This document shows positions 25,726 to 33,678 of a stretch of 64,000 nt of DNA, one piece after another. The stretch spans positions 1-64,000 of the forward strand of contig NZ_JOEY01000036.1 of the NCBI RefSeq assembly GCF_000718165.1. The letters run 5' to 3'. The notes beneath the pieces were generated by a model. It searched no databases, had not been told where the DNA came from, and saw only the letters and a list, made by a program, of their open reading frames with translations. Within the stretch, counting starts at the first letter, position 1. The number at the start of each line of letters is the position of its first letter. The DNA is from Streptomyces fulvoviolaceus. Lineage in GTDB: Bacteria; Actinomycetota; Actinomycetes; Streptomycetales; Streptomycetaceae. The position numbers and the translations under genes were made by a program.

Positions 25726-26502
25726 GTGCCCCGCCGCAGAATCGGCTTCTGGTACCGCCTCGCAGCGGTGATCGCCAAACCACCGCTGGTGGTTCTGATC
25801 AACCGGGACTGGCGCGGAATGGAGCACATTCCGGCCGACGGTGGATTTATCACCGCGGTGAACCACAATTCGCACATCGACCCCTTCGCGTACGCGCACT
25901 TTCAGTACAACACCGGCCGTGTTCCGCGATTCCTCGCGAAGAGCGGTCTTTTCAACAAGGGATTCATCGGCGCCATGATGCGTGGCACCGGGCAGATCCC
26001 CGTCTACCGCGAGACCACGGACGCGCTGAGTGCCTTCAGGGCCGCGATCGACGCCGTGGAACGCGGCGAATGCGTCGCGTTCTACCCCGAGGGCACCATC
26101 ACCCGGGACCCCGACCAGTGGCCCATGACCGGCAAGACCGGCGCCGCGCGCGTGGCCCTGCAGACCAAGTGCCCGGTGATCCCGGTCGCGCAGTGGGGCG
26201 CCAACGAACTGCTGCCGCCGTACGGCAAGAAGCTCAACGTCCTTCCGCGCAAGACCTCGTACGTCCTCGCGGGCCCGCCCGTGGACCTGTCGAGCTTCTA
26301 CGACAAGGAGATGACCCCGGACCTCCTGAAGGAGGCGACCGAGGTCATCATGGCCGCCGTCACCGCCCAGCTGGAGCTCGTCCGCGGCGAGAAGGCGCCC
26401 GAGACGCCCTACGACCCGCGTACCGAGCGGATCGAGCAGCGCCGCCGGACCGAGGCGCAAACGCAGGTGAAGACCGAACAGGAAGAGGAGCAGGGCACGT
26501 GA
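25726..26502 (+). CDS. 1-acyl-glycerol-3-phosphate acyltransferase family protein
   Basis: A 258-residue PlsC-type acyltransferase. The catalytic NHNSHIDPF (HX4D motif) and FYPEGTITRD substrate motif are present. It begins with a basic amphipathic segment (MPRRRIGFWYRLAAVIAKPP) and ends in a Glu/Gln-rich tail. GTG 25726 is chosen behind GGAGGAAGG. The stop overlaps the gpsA start (GTGA), joining lipid acylation to glycerol-3-phosphate supply in one operon. Confidence 0.9.
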   Translation: MPRRRIGFWYRLAAVIAKPPLVVLINRDWRGMEHIPADGGFITAVNHNSHIDPFAYAHFQYNTGRVPRFLAKSGLFNKGFIGAMMRGTGQIPVYRETTDALSAFRAAIDAVERGECVAFYPEGTITRDPDQWPMTGKTGAARVALQTKCPVIPVAQWGANELLPPYGKKLNVLPRKTSYVLAGPPVDLSSFYDKEMTPDLLKEATEVIMAAVTAQLELVRGEKAPETPYDPRTERIEQRRRTEAQTQVKTEQEEEQGT

Positions 26503-27509
26503 GCAAGCCGGTCAAGGCGGCCGTCTTCGGCACCGGATCGTGGGGCACCGCCTTCGGCATGGTGCTCGCCGACGCGGGGTGCGAGGTCACCCTGTGGGGC
26601 CGCCGCGCCGAACTCGCGGAAGCGGTCAACTCCACGCGTACGAACCCGGACTACCTCCCCGGCGTCGAACTCCCGGAGAACCTGCGGGCGACGGCGGACG
26701 CCGCCGAGGCCGCGCACGACGCCGACTTCACCGTCCTCGCCGTCCCCTCGCAGACCTTGCGCGCGAACCTCGCCGAATGGGTGCCGCTGCTCGCGCCCGA
26801 CACGGTTCTCGTGTCGCTGATGAAGGGCGTCGAACTCGGCTCCGCCATGCGGATGAGCGAGGTCATCGAGGACGTCGCCAAGGTGGGACAGGACCGCATC
26901 GCCGTGGTCACCGGACCCAACCTCGCCCGCGAGATCGCGGCCCGCATGCCGGCCGCCGCGGTGGTCGCCTGCACGGACGCGGCCGTGGCCCAGCGGCTCC
27001 AGGCGGCTTGCCACACGCCGTACTTCAGGCCGTACACCGAAACGGACGTGGTCGGTTGCGAGCTGGGCGGTGCCGTGAAGAATGTCATCGGGCTCGCCGT
27101 CGGCATCGCGGACGGCATGGGGCTCGGCGACAACGCCAAGGGCTCGCTCATCACACGGGGCCTCGCGGAGACCGCGCGGCTCGGTGTCGCGCTGGGTGCC
27201 GACCCGCTGACGTTCGCCGGACTCGCGGGTCTGGGCGACCTGGTGGCGACCTGCTCCTCGCCGCTGTCCCGCAACCACACCTTCGGCACCAACCTCGGCA
27301 AGGGCATGACCCTGCAGGAGACCATCGCGGTCACCAAGCAGACCGCCGAGGGCGTCAAGTCCTGTGAGTCCGTGCTGGATCTGGCGCGCAGGCACGGCGT
27401 CGACATGCCCATCACCGAGACGGTCGTCGGCATCGTGCACGAGGGCAAGCCTCCGGTGGTCGCGCTCAAGGAGCTGATGTCGCGCAGCGCGAAGCCCGAA
27501 CGACGCTGA
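26499..27509 (+). CDS. gpsA: Glycerol-3-phosphate dehydrogenase [NAD(P)+]
   Basis: A 336-residue enzyme reducing dihydroxyacetone phosphate to sn-glycerol 3-phosphate for phospholipids. The Rossmann motif VFGTGSWGTAFG is at the N-terminus, followed by MKGVELGS, VVTGPNLAREIA, the catalytic Lys in GGAVKNVIGLAVG, and GLGDLVATCSSPLSRNHTFG. It starts at GTG overlapping the acyltransferase stop by 4 bp. Full length for the family. Confidence 0.96.
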   Translation: MSKPVKAAVFGTGSWGTAFGMVLADAGCEVTLWGRRAELAEAVNSTRTNPDYLPGVELPENLRATADAAEAAHDADFTVLAVPSQTLRANLAEWVPLLAPDTVLVSLMKGVELGSAMRMSEVIEDVAKVGQDRIAVVTGPNLAREIAARMPAAAVVACTDAAVAQRLQAACHTPYFRPYTETDVVGCELGGAVKNVIGLAVGIADGMGLGDNAKGSLITRGLAETARLGVALGADPLTFAGLAGLGDLVATCSSPLSRNHTFGTNLGKGMTLQETIAVTKQTAEGVKSCESVLDLARRHGVDMPITETVVGIVHEGKPPVVALKELMSRSAKPERR

Positions 27510-27568
27510 GCGACGCCAGTTGAGGCACGCTGTATCAGGGCACTACCACCGGGTACTCTCAACGCGAT

Positions 27569-28726
27569 ATGAGCACCGAGAACCTCCCCCAGAGCCCTGA
27601 GCAGCCGCCGCGCAAGCCGCGCGTGGCCGTCGTGTTCGGCGGACGCAGCTCCGAACACGGGATCTCCATGGTCACCGCCGGCGCCGTACTGCGGGCCATC
27701 GACCGGAGCAAGTACGACGTCCTGCCGATCGGCATCACCCGGGAAGGCCGCTGGGTGCTCACCGCGGACGATCCGGAACGCATGGCGATCACGGAACGCC
27801 GTACGCCGAACGTCGAGGAGCTCGCCGATTCGACCGAGGGCGGCGTGGTGCTCCCCGTCGACCCCGCGAACCGCGAAGTCGTCTACAGCGAGCCCGGATC
27901 CGTGCCCAAGGCGCTCGGCGAGGTCGACGTCGTCTTCCCCGTCCTGCACGGTCCGTACGGCGAGGACGGCACCCTGCAGGGGCTCCTGGAGCTCTCCGGC
28001 GTGCCGTACGTCGGCTCGGGTGTGCTGGCCTCGGCCGTCGGCCAGGACAAGGAGTACATGAAGCGGGTGTTCACCTCCTTCGGGCTCAAGGTCGGCCCGT
28101 ACGTGGTGATCCGGCCGCGCGAGTGGGAGCAGGACGAGTCGGCCGCCCGCAAGAAGATCGTCGACTTCGCCGGCGACCACGGCTGGCCGCTGTTCGTGAA
28201 GCCCGCGCGCGCGGGTTCGTCGATCGGCATCACCAAGGTCGACGACCTGTCGGGGCTCGACGAGGCGATCGCCGAGGCGCAGAGCCACGACCCGAAGATC
28301 CTGATCGAGGCGGCGCTGCGCGGCCGCGAGATCGAGTGCGGGGTGCTGGAGTTCGAGGACGGTCCGCGGGCCTCCGTACCGGCCGAGATCCCGCCGCCGG
28401 ACGCGCACGCGTACTACGACTTCGAGGCCAAGTACATCGACTCGACCCCGGGGCTCGTCCCGGCGCCGCTGACTCCCGAGGAGACGGCCGAGGTGCAGCG
28501 GCTCGCGGTGGACGCCTTCGAGGCGGCCTCCTGCGAGGGGCTCGTCCGCGCGGACTTCTTCCTCACCGAGGACAACGAGTTCGTGATCAACGAGATCAAC
28601 ACGATGCCCGGCTTCACGCCGATCTCGATGTACCCGCAGATGTGGCAGGCGAGCGGGATCAGCTATCCGGAACTGGTGGACCGGTTGGTGCAGGCGGCAC
28701 TTCGCAGGTCCACGGGTCTGCGTTGA
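27569..28726 (+). CDS. ddlA: D-alanine--D-alanine ligase
   Basis: A 385-residue ATP-grasp ligase making the D-Ala-D-Ala end of peptidoglycan precursors. Motifs: VVFGGRSSEHGISM, FPVLHGPYGEDGTLQGLLE, the ATP-binding FVKPARAGSSIGITKV, and EINTMPGFTPISMYPQMW at the active site. ATG 27569. It is 59 bp behind gpsA and probably shares its transcript. A TTCG hairpin follows the stop. Confidence 0.95.
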   Translation: MSTENLPQSPEQPPRKPRVAVVFGGRSSEHGISMVTAGAVLRAIDRSKYDVLPIGITREGRWVLTADDPERMAITERRTPNVEELADSTEGGVVLPVDPANREVVYSEPGSVPKALGEVDVVFPVLHGPYGEDGTLQGLLELSGVPYVGSGVLASAVGQDKEYMKRVFTSFGLKVGPYVVIRPREWEQDESAARKKIVDFAGDHGWPLFVKPARAGSSIGITKVDDLSGLDEAIAEAQSHDPKILIEAALRGREIECGVLEFEDGPRASVPAEIPPPDAHAYYDFEAKYIDSTPGLVPAPLTPEETAEVQRLAVDAFEAASCEGLVRADFFLTEDNEFVINEINTMPGFTPISMYPQMWQASGISYPELVDRLVQAALRRSTGLR

Positions 28727-28727
28727 T

Positions 28728-29210
28728 CTAGTCGGCGATCCCTTCGGGGATCGCCTTCTTGATGGAGGACGCCAGGTCGACGAGCGGGGCCATACCGTCT
28801 GCCGTGCGGTCCTTCGGAATGCTCACCTCGACGTACGCCTTGCGCAGGGTCGTCGTGAGCCGGAACGACCCGTCGTCCCGCTTCTGCAGCAGCCACCCCA
28901 CGCCGTTCACCTCGACACCGTCCGCGTCGGGGTCGTTCATCGCGGTGGGTCGTGTGACACCGCAGCGCAGTATGATCGCCGGGCTTCCCCAGCCCGCGGT
29001 CAGCGCGGAGGCGGGCTCGGGATCCTCACGGCTCAGACCGTCCACCTTCGACGGCAGTGCCTCGTCCAGGTTCCGGCACAGCTTCGTGACCTTCGAACCC
29101 GGACCGGGAACCGCCGCCGACGCGCTGTCGTCTGCTGAGGAGCAGCCCGCGACCGTGATCACGAGGACGAGTGCGGGCAGACCGAGAAGCCGGTGACGGA
29201 AGAAGTTCAC
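28728..29210 (-). CDS. DUF3515 family lipoprotein
   Basis: A 160-residue lipoprotein with signal peptide and lipobox VAGC (Cys22). The mature part is DUF3515, with CRNLDEALPSKVDGL, a second Cys in ILRCGVTRP and the WLLQKRDDGSFRLTT strand pair. The family is restricted to actinobacteria and lies next to ddlA and thiL in streptomycetes; function unknown, outside face of the membrane. GTG start at 29210. It converges on ddlA with one base between the stops. Confidence 0.88.
   Translation of the reverse strand: MNFFRHRLLGLPALVLVITVAGCSSADDSASAAVPGPGSKVTKLCRNLDEALPSKVDGLSREDPEPASALTAGWGSPAIILRCGVTRPTAMNDPDADGVEVNGVGWLLQKRDDGSFRLTTTLRKAYVEVSIPKDRTADGMAPLVDLASSIKKAIPEGIAD
28734..28755. terminator. 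Terminator of ddlA, inside the 3' end of the next gene
   Basis: GGCGATCCC-TTCG-GGGATCGCC, a perfect 9-bp stem with a TTCG tetraloop and TTCTT tail. It overlaps the last codons of the converging DUF3515 gene. Confidence 0.75.
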
Positions 29211-29230
29211 CGGCCAAGGGTAGACGGGGA

Positions 29231-29464
29231 CTAGAGATGGACTACCGGGCAGGTCAGGGTGCGGGTGATGCCGTCCACTTGCTGGACCTTGGCGACCACC
29301 ATGCGGCCGAGGTCGTCGACGGTGTCCGCCTGGGCGCGCACGATCACGTCATAGGGTCCTGTCACGTCCTCGGCCTGGATGACTCCAGGAATCTTGCTGA
29401 TCGTCTCGGCGACGGTCGACGCTTTGCCGACCTCCGTCTGGATCAGGATGTACGCCTGTACCAC
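29231..29464 (-). CDS. Lrp/AsnC ligand-binding (RAM) domain protein
   Basis: A 77-residue stand-alone RAM domain (AYILIQTEVGKASTVAETI, IPGVIQAEDVTGPYDVIV) with no DNA-binding domain. Such proteins bind amino acids and may pair with full-length Lrp regulators. GTG 29464 behind GGAGG fits the family length. It ends 20 bp before the DUF3515 start on the same strand and is probably co-transcribed. Divergent from thiL. Confidence 0.88.
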   Translation of the reverse strand: MVQAYILIQTEVGKASTVAETISKIPGVIQAEDVTGPYDVIVRAQADTVDDLGRMVVAKVQQVDGITRTLTCPVVHL

Positions 29465-29670
29465 GGAACCTCCAGGGCGGCCACGAGGATCATGTGGGGA
29501 AAAGGAACGCCACGGTATCGCGTCGCCGCTCGCCGCGGGGAGACCTGCGGGGACCGCTGCCTCCGCGCCGGGGTGCGGGCACGACAGAAGTTGACGGTTC
29601 CCTCGACCGTATCGAGGACACTGGGGACGCGCGACCGGGCACGGCAAGGTACAGAAGGGGCGTAAGGGCA

Positions 29671-30636
29671 ATGAAGGGCACTGTTGGTGAGCTCGGTGAG
29701 TTCGGGCTCATCAGGGAGCTCACCTCCCGTCTCACCACCACCCCGGCGGTCCGGGTGGGCCCCGGCGACGACGCCGCGGTGGTCGCCGCGCCCGACCGCA
29801 GAGTCGTGGCGAGCACCGACATCCTTCTCGAGGGCCGGCACTTCCGCCGCGACTGGTCCACGGCCTACGACGTGGGGCGCAAGGCGGCCGCGCAGAACCT
29901 CGCGGACATCGCCGCCATGGGCGCCGTACCGACCGCGCTGCTGCTCGGCCTGGTCGTCCCCGCCGAACTCCCGGTGACCTGGCCGACCGAGCTGATGGAC
30001 GGGCTGCGCGACGAGTGCCAGGTCGCGGGCGCGTCGGTGGTCGGCGGGGATGTCGTACGAGGTGACACGATCATGGTGTCGATCACCGCGCTCGGCGATC
30101 TGCGCGGCCAGGAGCCCGTGACGCGGGCCGGCGCACAGCCCGGTGACCTCGTCGCGGTGACCGGCTGGCTGGGCTGGTCCGCGGCCGGGTACGCGGTGCT
30201 GTCCCGCGGTTTCCGTTCGCCGCGCGCCTTCGTGGAGGCGCACCGGCGTCCCGAGCCGCCGTACCACGCGGGCCCGGCGGGGGCCGCGCTCGGCGCGACC
30301 TCGATGTGCGACGTGAGCGACGGGCTGATCGCCGACCTCGGGCACATCGCCGAGGCCAGCAAGGTCCGCATCGACATCCGTTCCGGCGCGATCGACATCC
30401 CGTCCCAGATGAACGACATCGGGCAGGCCGTAGGCGTCGACCCGATGCAGTGGGTGCTCACCGGGGGAGAGGACCACGCGATCGTCGCGACCTTCCCGCC
30501 GGACGTGAAGCTCCCGGCCCGCTGGAAGATCATCGGCGAGGTCCTCAACCCCTCTGCGCTGCCCCAGGTCACGGTCGACGGGGCGCCCTGGACCAGCAAG
30601 GGCGGCTGGGACCACTTCGGGGACATCGAGTCGTGA
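29671..30636 (+). CDS. thiL: Thiamine-monophosphate kinase
   Basis: A 321-residue PurM-like kinase that phosphorylates thiamine monophosphate to the diphosphate cofactor. Motifs: [47 protein letters not shown], and [16 protein letters not shown] with Mg-binding Asp. ATG 29671 is chosen by family length. The stop overlaps thiD by 4 bp (GTGA). Confidence 0.95.
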   Translation: MKGTVGELGEFGLIRELTSRLTTTPAVRVGPGDDAAVVAAPDRRVVASTDILLEGRHFRRDWSTAYDVGRKAAAQNLADIAAMGAVPTALLLGLVVPAELPVTWPTELMDGLRDECQVAGASVVGGDVVRGDTIMVSITALGDLRGQEPVTRAGAQPGDLVAVTGWLGWSAAGYAVLSRGFRSPRAFVEAHRRPEPPYHAGPAGAALGATSMCDVSDGLIADLGHIAEASKVRIDIRSGAIDIPSQMNDIGQAVGVDPMQWVLTGGEDHAIVATFPPDVKLPARWKIIGEVLNPSALPQVTVDGAPWTSKGGWDHFGDIES

Positions 30637-31418
30637 GCCCGCCCCGGGTGCTGACCGTGGCGGGCTCCGACTCCGGCGGGGGCGCGGGGATCCAGGCCGA
30701 CCTGAAGACGATGCTCGCGCTCGGCGTGCACGGGATGAGTGTCGTCACGGCGGTCACCGCGCAGAACTCCCTCGGTGTGCAGGGAGCTTGGGAGCTGCCC
30801 GTGGAGGCGGTGCGGGCGCAGTACCGCAGTGTCGTCGACGACATCGGCGTACAGGCGGTCAAGACGGGGATGCTCGCGTCGGCCGAACTCGTGGAGGCGG
30901 TGGCGGAGTTGATCGGGGGGACGGACGCACCGGCGGTCGTGGACCCGGTCGGGATCTCCAAGCACGGGGACTCGCTGCTGGCGGACTCCGCGCTGGAATC
31001 CGTACGGACCCGGTTGCTTCCGGTGGCCACCGTGGCCACGCCGAACCTCGACGAGGTGGCCCAACTCACCGGCGTCCAGGTCGCGTCGGAGGCCGGGATG
31101 CGTGAGGCCGCCGCGGCTGTCCTGTCGTACGGGTCGAAGTGGGCGCTCATCAAGGGCGGTCATCTGCCCGGCGACGCCGTCGACCTGCTCACCGACGGCA
31201 GTGAGGAGCACTGGCTGCGCGCACCCCGCCACGACAACCGGCACACGCACGGCACGGGCTGCACCCTCGCGTCGGCGATCGCGTCGCAGCTGGCGAAGGG
31301 GCAGTCGGTGCCGGAGGCGGTGACGGTGGCCAAGGAGTACGTCACCGGGGCGATCGTGGCCGGGTTCGCGCTGGGTGGGGGAATCGGGCCGGTGGATCAT
31401 GGCTGGCGGTTCCGCTAG
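30633..31418 (+). CDS. thiD: Hydroxymethylpyrimidine (phosphate) kinase
   Basis: A 261-residue ribokinase-fold enzyme phosphorylating the thiamine pyrimidine moiety. Motifs: [43 protein letters not shown], and the anion hole with catalytic Asp in [15 protein letters not shown] (here GTGC after THGT). It forms a two-gene thiamine operon with thiL, and a bidirectional terminator follows. Confidence 0.95.
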   Translation: MSPPRVLTVAGSDSGGGAGIQADLKTMLALGVHGMSVVTAVTAQNSLGVQGAWELPVEAVRAQYRSVVDDIGVQAVKTGMLASAELVEAVAELIGGTDAPAVVDPVGISKHGDSLLADSALESVRTRLLPVATVATPNLDEVAQLTGVQVASEAGMREAAAAVLSYGSKWALIKGGHLPGDAVDLLTDGSEEHWLRAPRHDNRHTHGTGCTLASAIASQLAKGQSVPEAVTVAKEYVTGAIVAGFALGGGIGPVDHGWRFR

Positions 31419-31437
31419 CGCGTAGGCATGGCAAAAA

Positions 31438-31463
31438 GCCGGCCCACCTTCCGGTGGACCGGC
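31438..31463. terminator. Bidirectional terminator thiD/rpmB
   Basis: GCCGGCCCACC-TTCC-GGTGGACCGGC with one mismatch, preceded by AAAAA, between converging thiD and rpmB. Confidence 0.75.
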
Positions 31464-31505
31464 TCAATGCAGCGAACCAGCAGTGGCCGCGCGCTTAGCT
31501 GTGCG

Positions 31506-31691
31506 TCAGCGCGAGACCTTGCCGGCCTTGATGCACGAGGTGCAAGCGTTCACGCGCTTCGGCGTCCCGCTCACCACGGTACGGACGCGCTGGATGTTCG
31601 GGTTCCAGCGGCGGGACGTACGGCGGTGCGAGTGCGAGATGTTGTTGCCGAAGCCCGGCCCCTTGCCGCAGACGTCGCAGTTGGCAGCCAC
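31506..31691 (-). CDS. rpmB: 50S ribosomal protein L28
   Basis: A 61-residue L28 of the zinc-binding type: CDVCGKGP and CTSC supply four Cys ligands. [17 protein letters not shown] is the rRNA-binding core. Actinomycetes often carry a second zinc-free copy elsewhere, induced under zinc limitation; none is in this window. ATG 31691. Confidence 0.96.
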   Translation of the reverse strand: MAANCDVCGKGPGFGNNISHSHRRTSRRWNPNIQRVRTVVSGTPKRVNACTSCIKAGKVSR

Positions 31692-31947
31692 GGGTCACTC
31701 CAAAGACTTCAGATGCACTTACGGTTGGATCCCGGCATGCCGGGATCGAGATCGCAGGATCAGAGATCTGAGTGGCGGTGCCAGGGGGAGAGCCCGATGG
31801 GATCGGGCAACCGGAGCAGCATACAACGACTGCACCAGTACAACGAAACTACCATGGCTGATCAGGGGTCCGCTCCAGCCCTCTTCCGGTGGACACCTCC
31901 CCGGGGTCTACGCTGCGTCCCACGGCCGGCAGCTCAAGGAGGCGCAG

Positions 31948-33645
31948 GTGGCGCAGGTGCCGCAGACATTCTTCGATGCTCTCGCGGTGCGCACCTGGTG
32001 CGGTCTCGCGCTCCGGGCACTGGGGCGGGCGCGCGAGGAGATCGACGCGATCAACGTCTACCCCGTGGCCGACGGGGACACCGGCACGAACCTGTATCTG
32101 ACGGTGGAGTCCGCGGTCGCCGCGGTCGAGGCCGTCTTCGAGGCCCATGAGGTCGACGCCCACGTCTCCGGGAAGCCGACGCTCGCCGACGCCACGCGCG
32201 CGATGGCGCACGGTGCCCTGATAGGCGCCCGCGGCAACTCCGGGACGATCCTCGCCCAGCTGCTGCGCGGGATGGCCCAGGTACTCGCTGCCGACAGTGA
32301 CAGCCCTCACACCGACGGTAGCGGCCTGCGGCTCGCCCTGCGGCACGCGGCCGACTCCGCCCGCCAGGCCGTGGCCCACCCCGTGGAGGGCACGGTCCTT
32401 TCGGTGGCCTCGGCCGCCGCCGACTCGGCCGAAGGGGCCGAGGGCGACTGCGGGACCGTCGCGCGGGCTGCCTATGAGGGCGCGCTTGCGGCCCTCGCCG
32501 CGACACCGGGGCAGCTGGCCGTCCTGGAGCGTGCCGGGGTGGTGGACGCCGGCGGGTGGGGGCTGGTGGCGGTGCTGGGGGCGCTGGTGGAGACGTTCAC
32601 GGGGGAGGTGCCCGCGGGGGTTGTGTCCGCTGCCGGTCCCGTCCTCCACGCGCGCGTGGAGGACGGGGAGGACCAGTCGGGCAACGGTCTCGTCGAGTGC
32701 GCCGACGGTCCGGCCGACCTGGAGGACGGCGGGCCCGCCTTCGAGGTGATCTACCTCCTGGAGGCCGACGACCTGGCCGTCGCGCGGCTGCGGGAGCGGC
32801 TCGACGCCCTCGGCGACTCGCTCGTCGTGGTCGGCGGCGACGGGCTGTGGAACGTCCACGTCCACGTCGACGACGCGGGCGCCGCCGTGGAGGCGGGCGT
32901 CGAGGCCGGGCGGCCGTACCGGATCCGGATCACGCACTTCGCCGTCGGGGACGTGCACACCACCGGAGTGCCGCGAGAGAGGGCACCCCGGGCCGTCGTG
33001 GCTGTTGTGCCGGGCGAGGGCCTGGCCGGGCTCTACACCGAGGCCGGCGCGACCACCGTGCTCGCGCGCCCCGGGGAGCCGCCCGCGAGCGGGGAGCTCG
33101 TGGAGGCCGTACGACGGGCACACGCGCGTGAAGTGGTGCTGCTGCCGAACGACGCGGACCTGCGCCACACCGCGGCCGCCGCGGCCGAGCAGGCCCGGGC
33201 GGAGGGCATCCGCGTGGCCCTGATCCCGACGCGCTCGGCGGTCCAGGGGATCGCCGCGCTCGCCGTGCACGAGCCGGGGCGCCGGTTCGACGAGGACGTC
33301 GTGTCGATGACCTCGGCGGCGGGCGCGACGCGTTACGCCGAGGTCGCCGTCGCCGAACGCCAGTCCTGGACGATGGCCGGCATCTGCCAGGCCGGCGACG
33401 TCCTGGGCCTCATCGACGGCGACGTGGCCGTGATCGGCTCGGACGTCACCGTCACCGCCGAGACCGTCCTGGACCGCATGCTTTCGGCCGGCGGTGAACT
33501 CGTCACCCTCGTCCTCGGCGACGAGGCCCCCGAGTCCGTCGCCGACCGTCTCGAAGCACGGGTGCGTGAGTCGTACCTCGCCGTCGACACGGTGGTGTAC
33601 CGGGGTGGGCGGCAAGGGGCGCTGCTGCTCATCGGGGTCGAGTAG
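31948..33645 (+). CDS. DAK2/DegV-like phosphatase-domain protein
   Basis: A 565-residue protein of the YloV/FakA-like family. Residues about 10-200 form a DhaL domain with the metal-binding INVYPVADGDTGTNLYLT and HGALIGARGNSGTILAQLL; a C-terminal DegV-like region (VVAVVPGEGLAGLY, LLPNDADLRHTA) follows. In Firmicutes FakA phosphorylates protein-bound fatty acids; activity here is inferred only. GTG 31948 behind AAGGAGG. It lies directly upstream of the recG locus in streptomycetes, here separated from recG by the Hsp90-TPR operon. Confidence 0.88.
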   Translation: MAQVPQTFFDALAVRTWCGLALRALGRAREEIDAINVYPVADGDTGTNLYLTVESAVAAVEAVFEAHEVDAHVSGKPTLADATRAMAHGALIGARGNSGTILAQLLRGMAQVLAADSDSPHTDGSGLRLALRHAADSARQAVAHPVEGTVLSVASAAADSAEGAEGDCGTVARAAYEGALAALAATPGQLAVLERAGVVDAGGWGLVAVLGALVETFTGEVPAGVVSAAGPVLHARVEDGEDQSGNGLVECADGPADLEDGGPAFEVIYLLEADDLAVARLRERLDALGDSLVVVGGDGLWNVHVHVDDAGAAVEAGVEAGRPYRIRITHFAVGDVHTTGVPRERAPRAVVAVVPGEGLAGLYTEAGATTVLARPGEPPASGELVEAVRRAHAREVVLLPNDADLRHTAAAAAEQARAEGIRVALIPTRSAVQGIAALAVHEPGRRFDEDVVSMTSAAGATRYAEVAVAERQSWTMAGICQAGDVLGLIDGDVAVIGSDVTVTAETVLDRMLSAGGELVTLVLGDEAPESVADRLEARVRESYLAVDTVVYRGGRQGALLLIGVE

Positions 33646-33678
33646 AGCCCGAAGGAGTTCTGTCGGAGCCCGACGCGC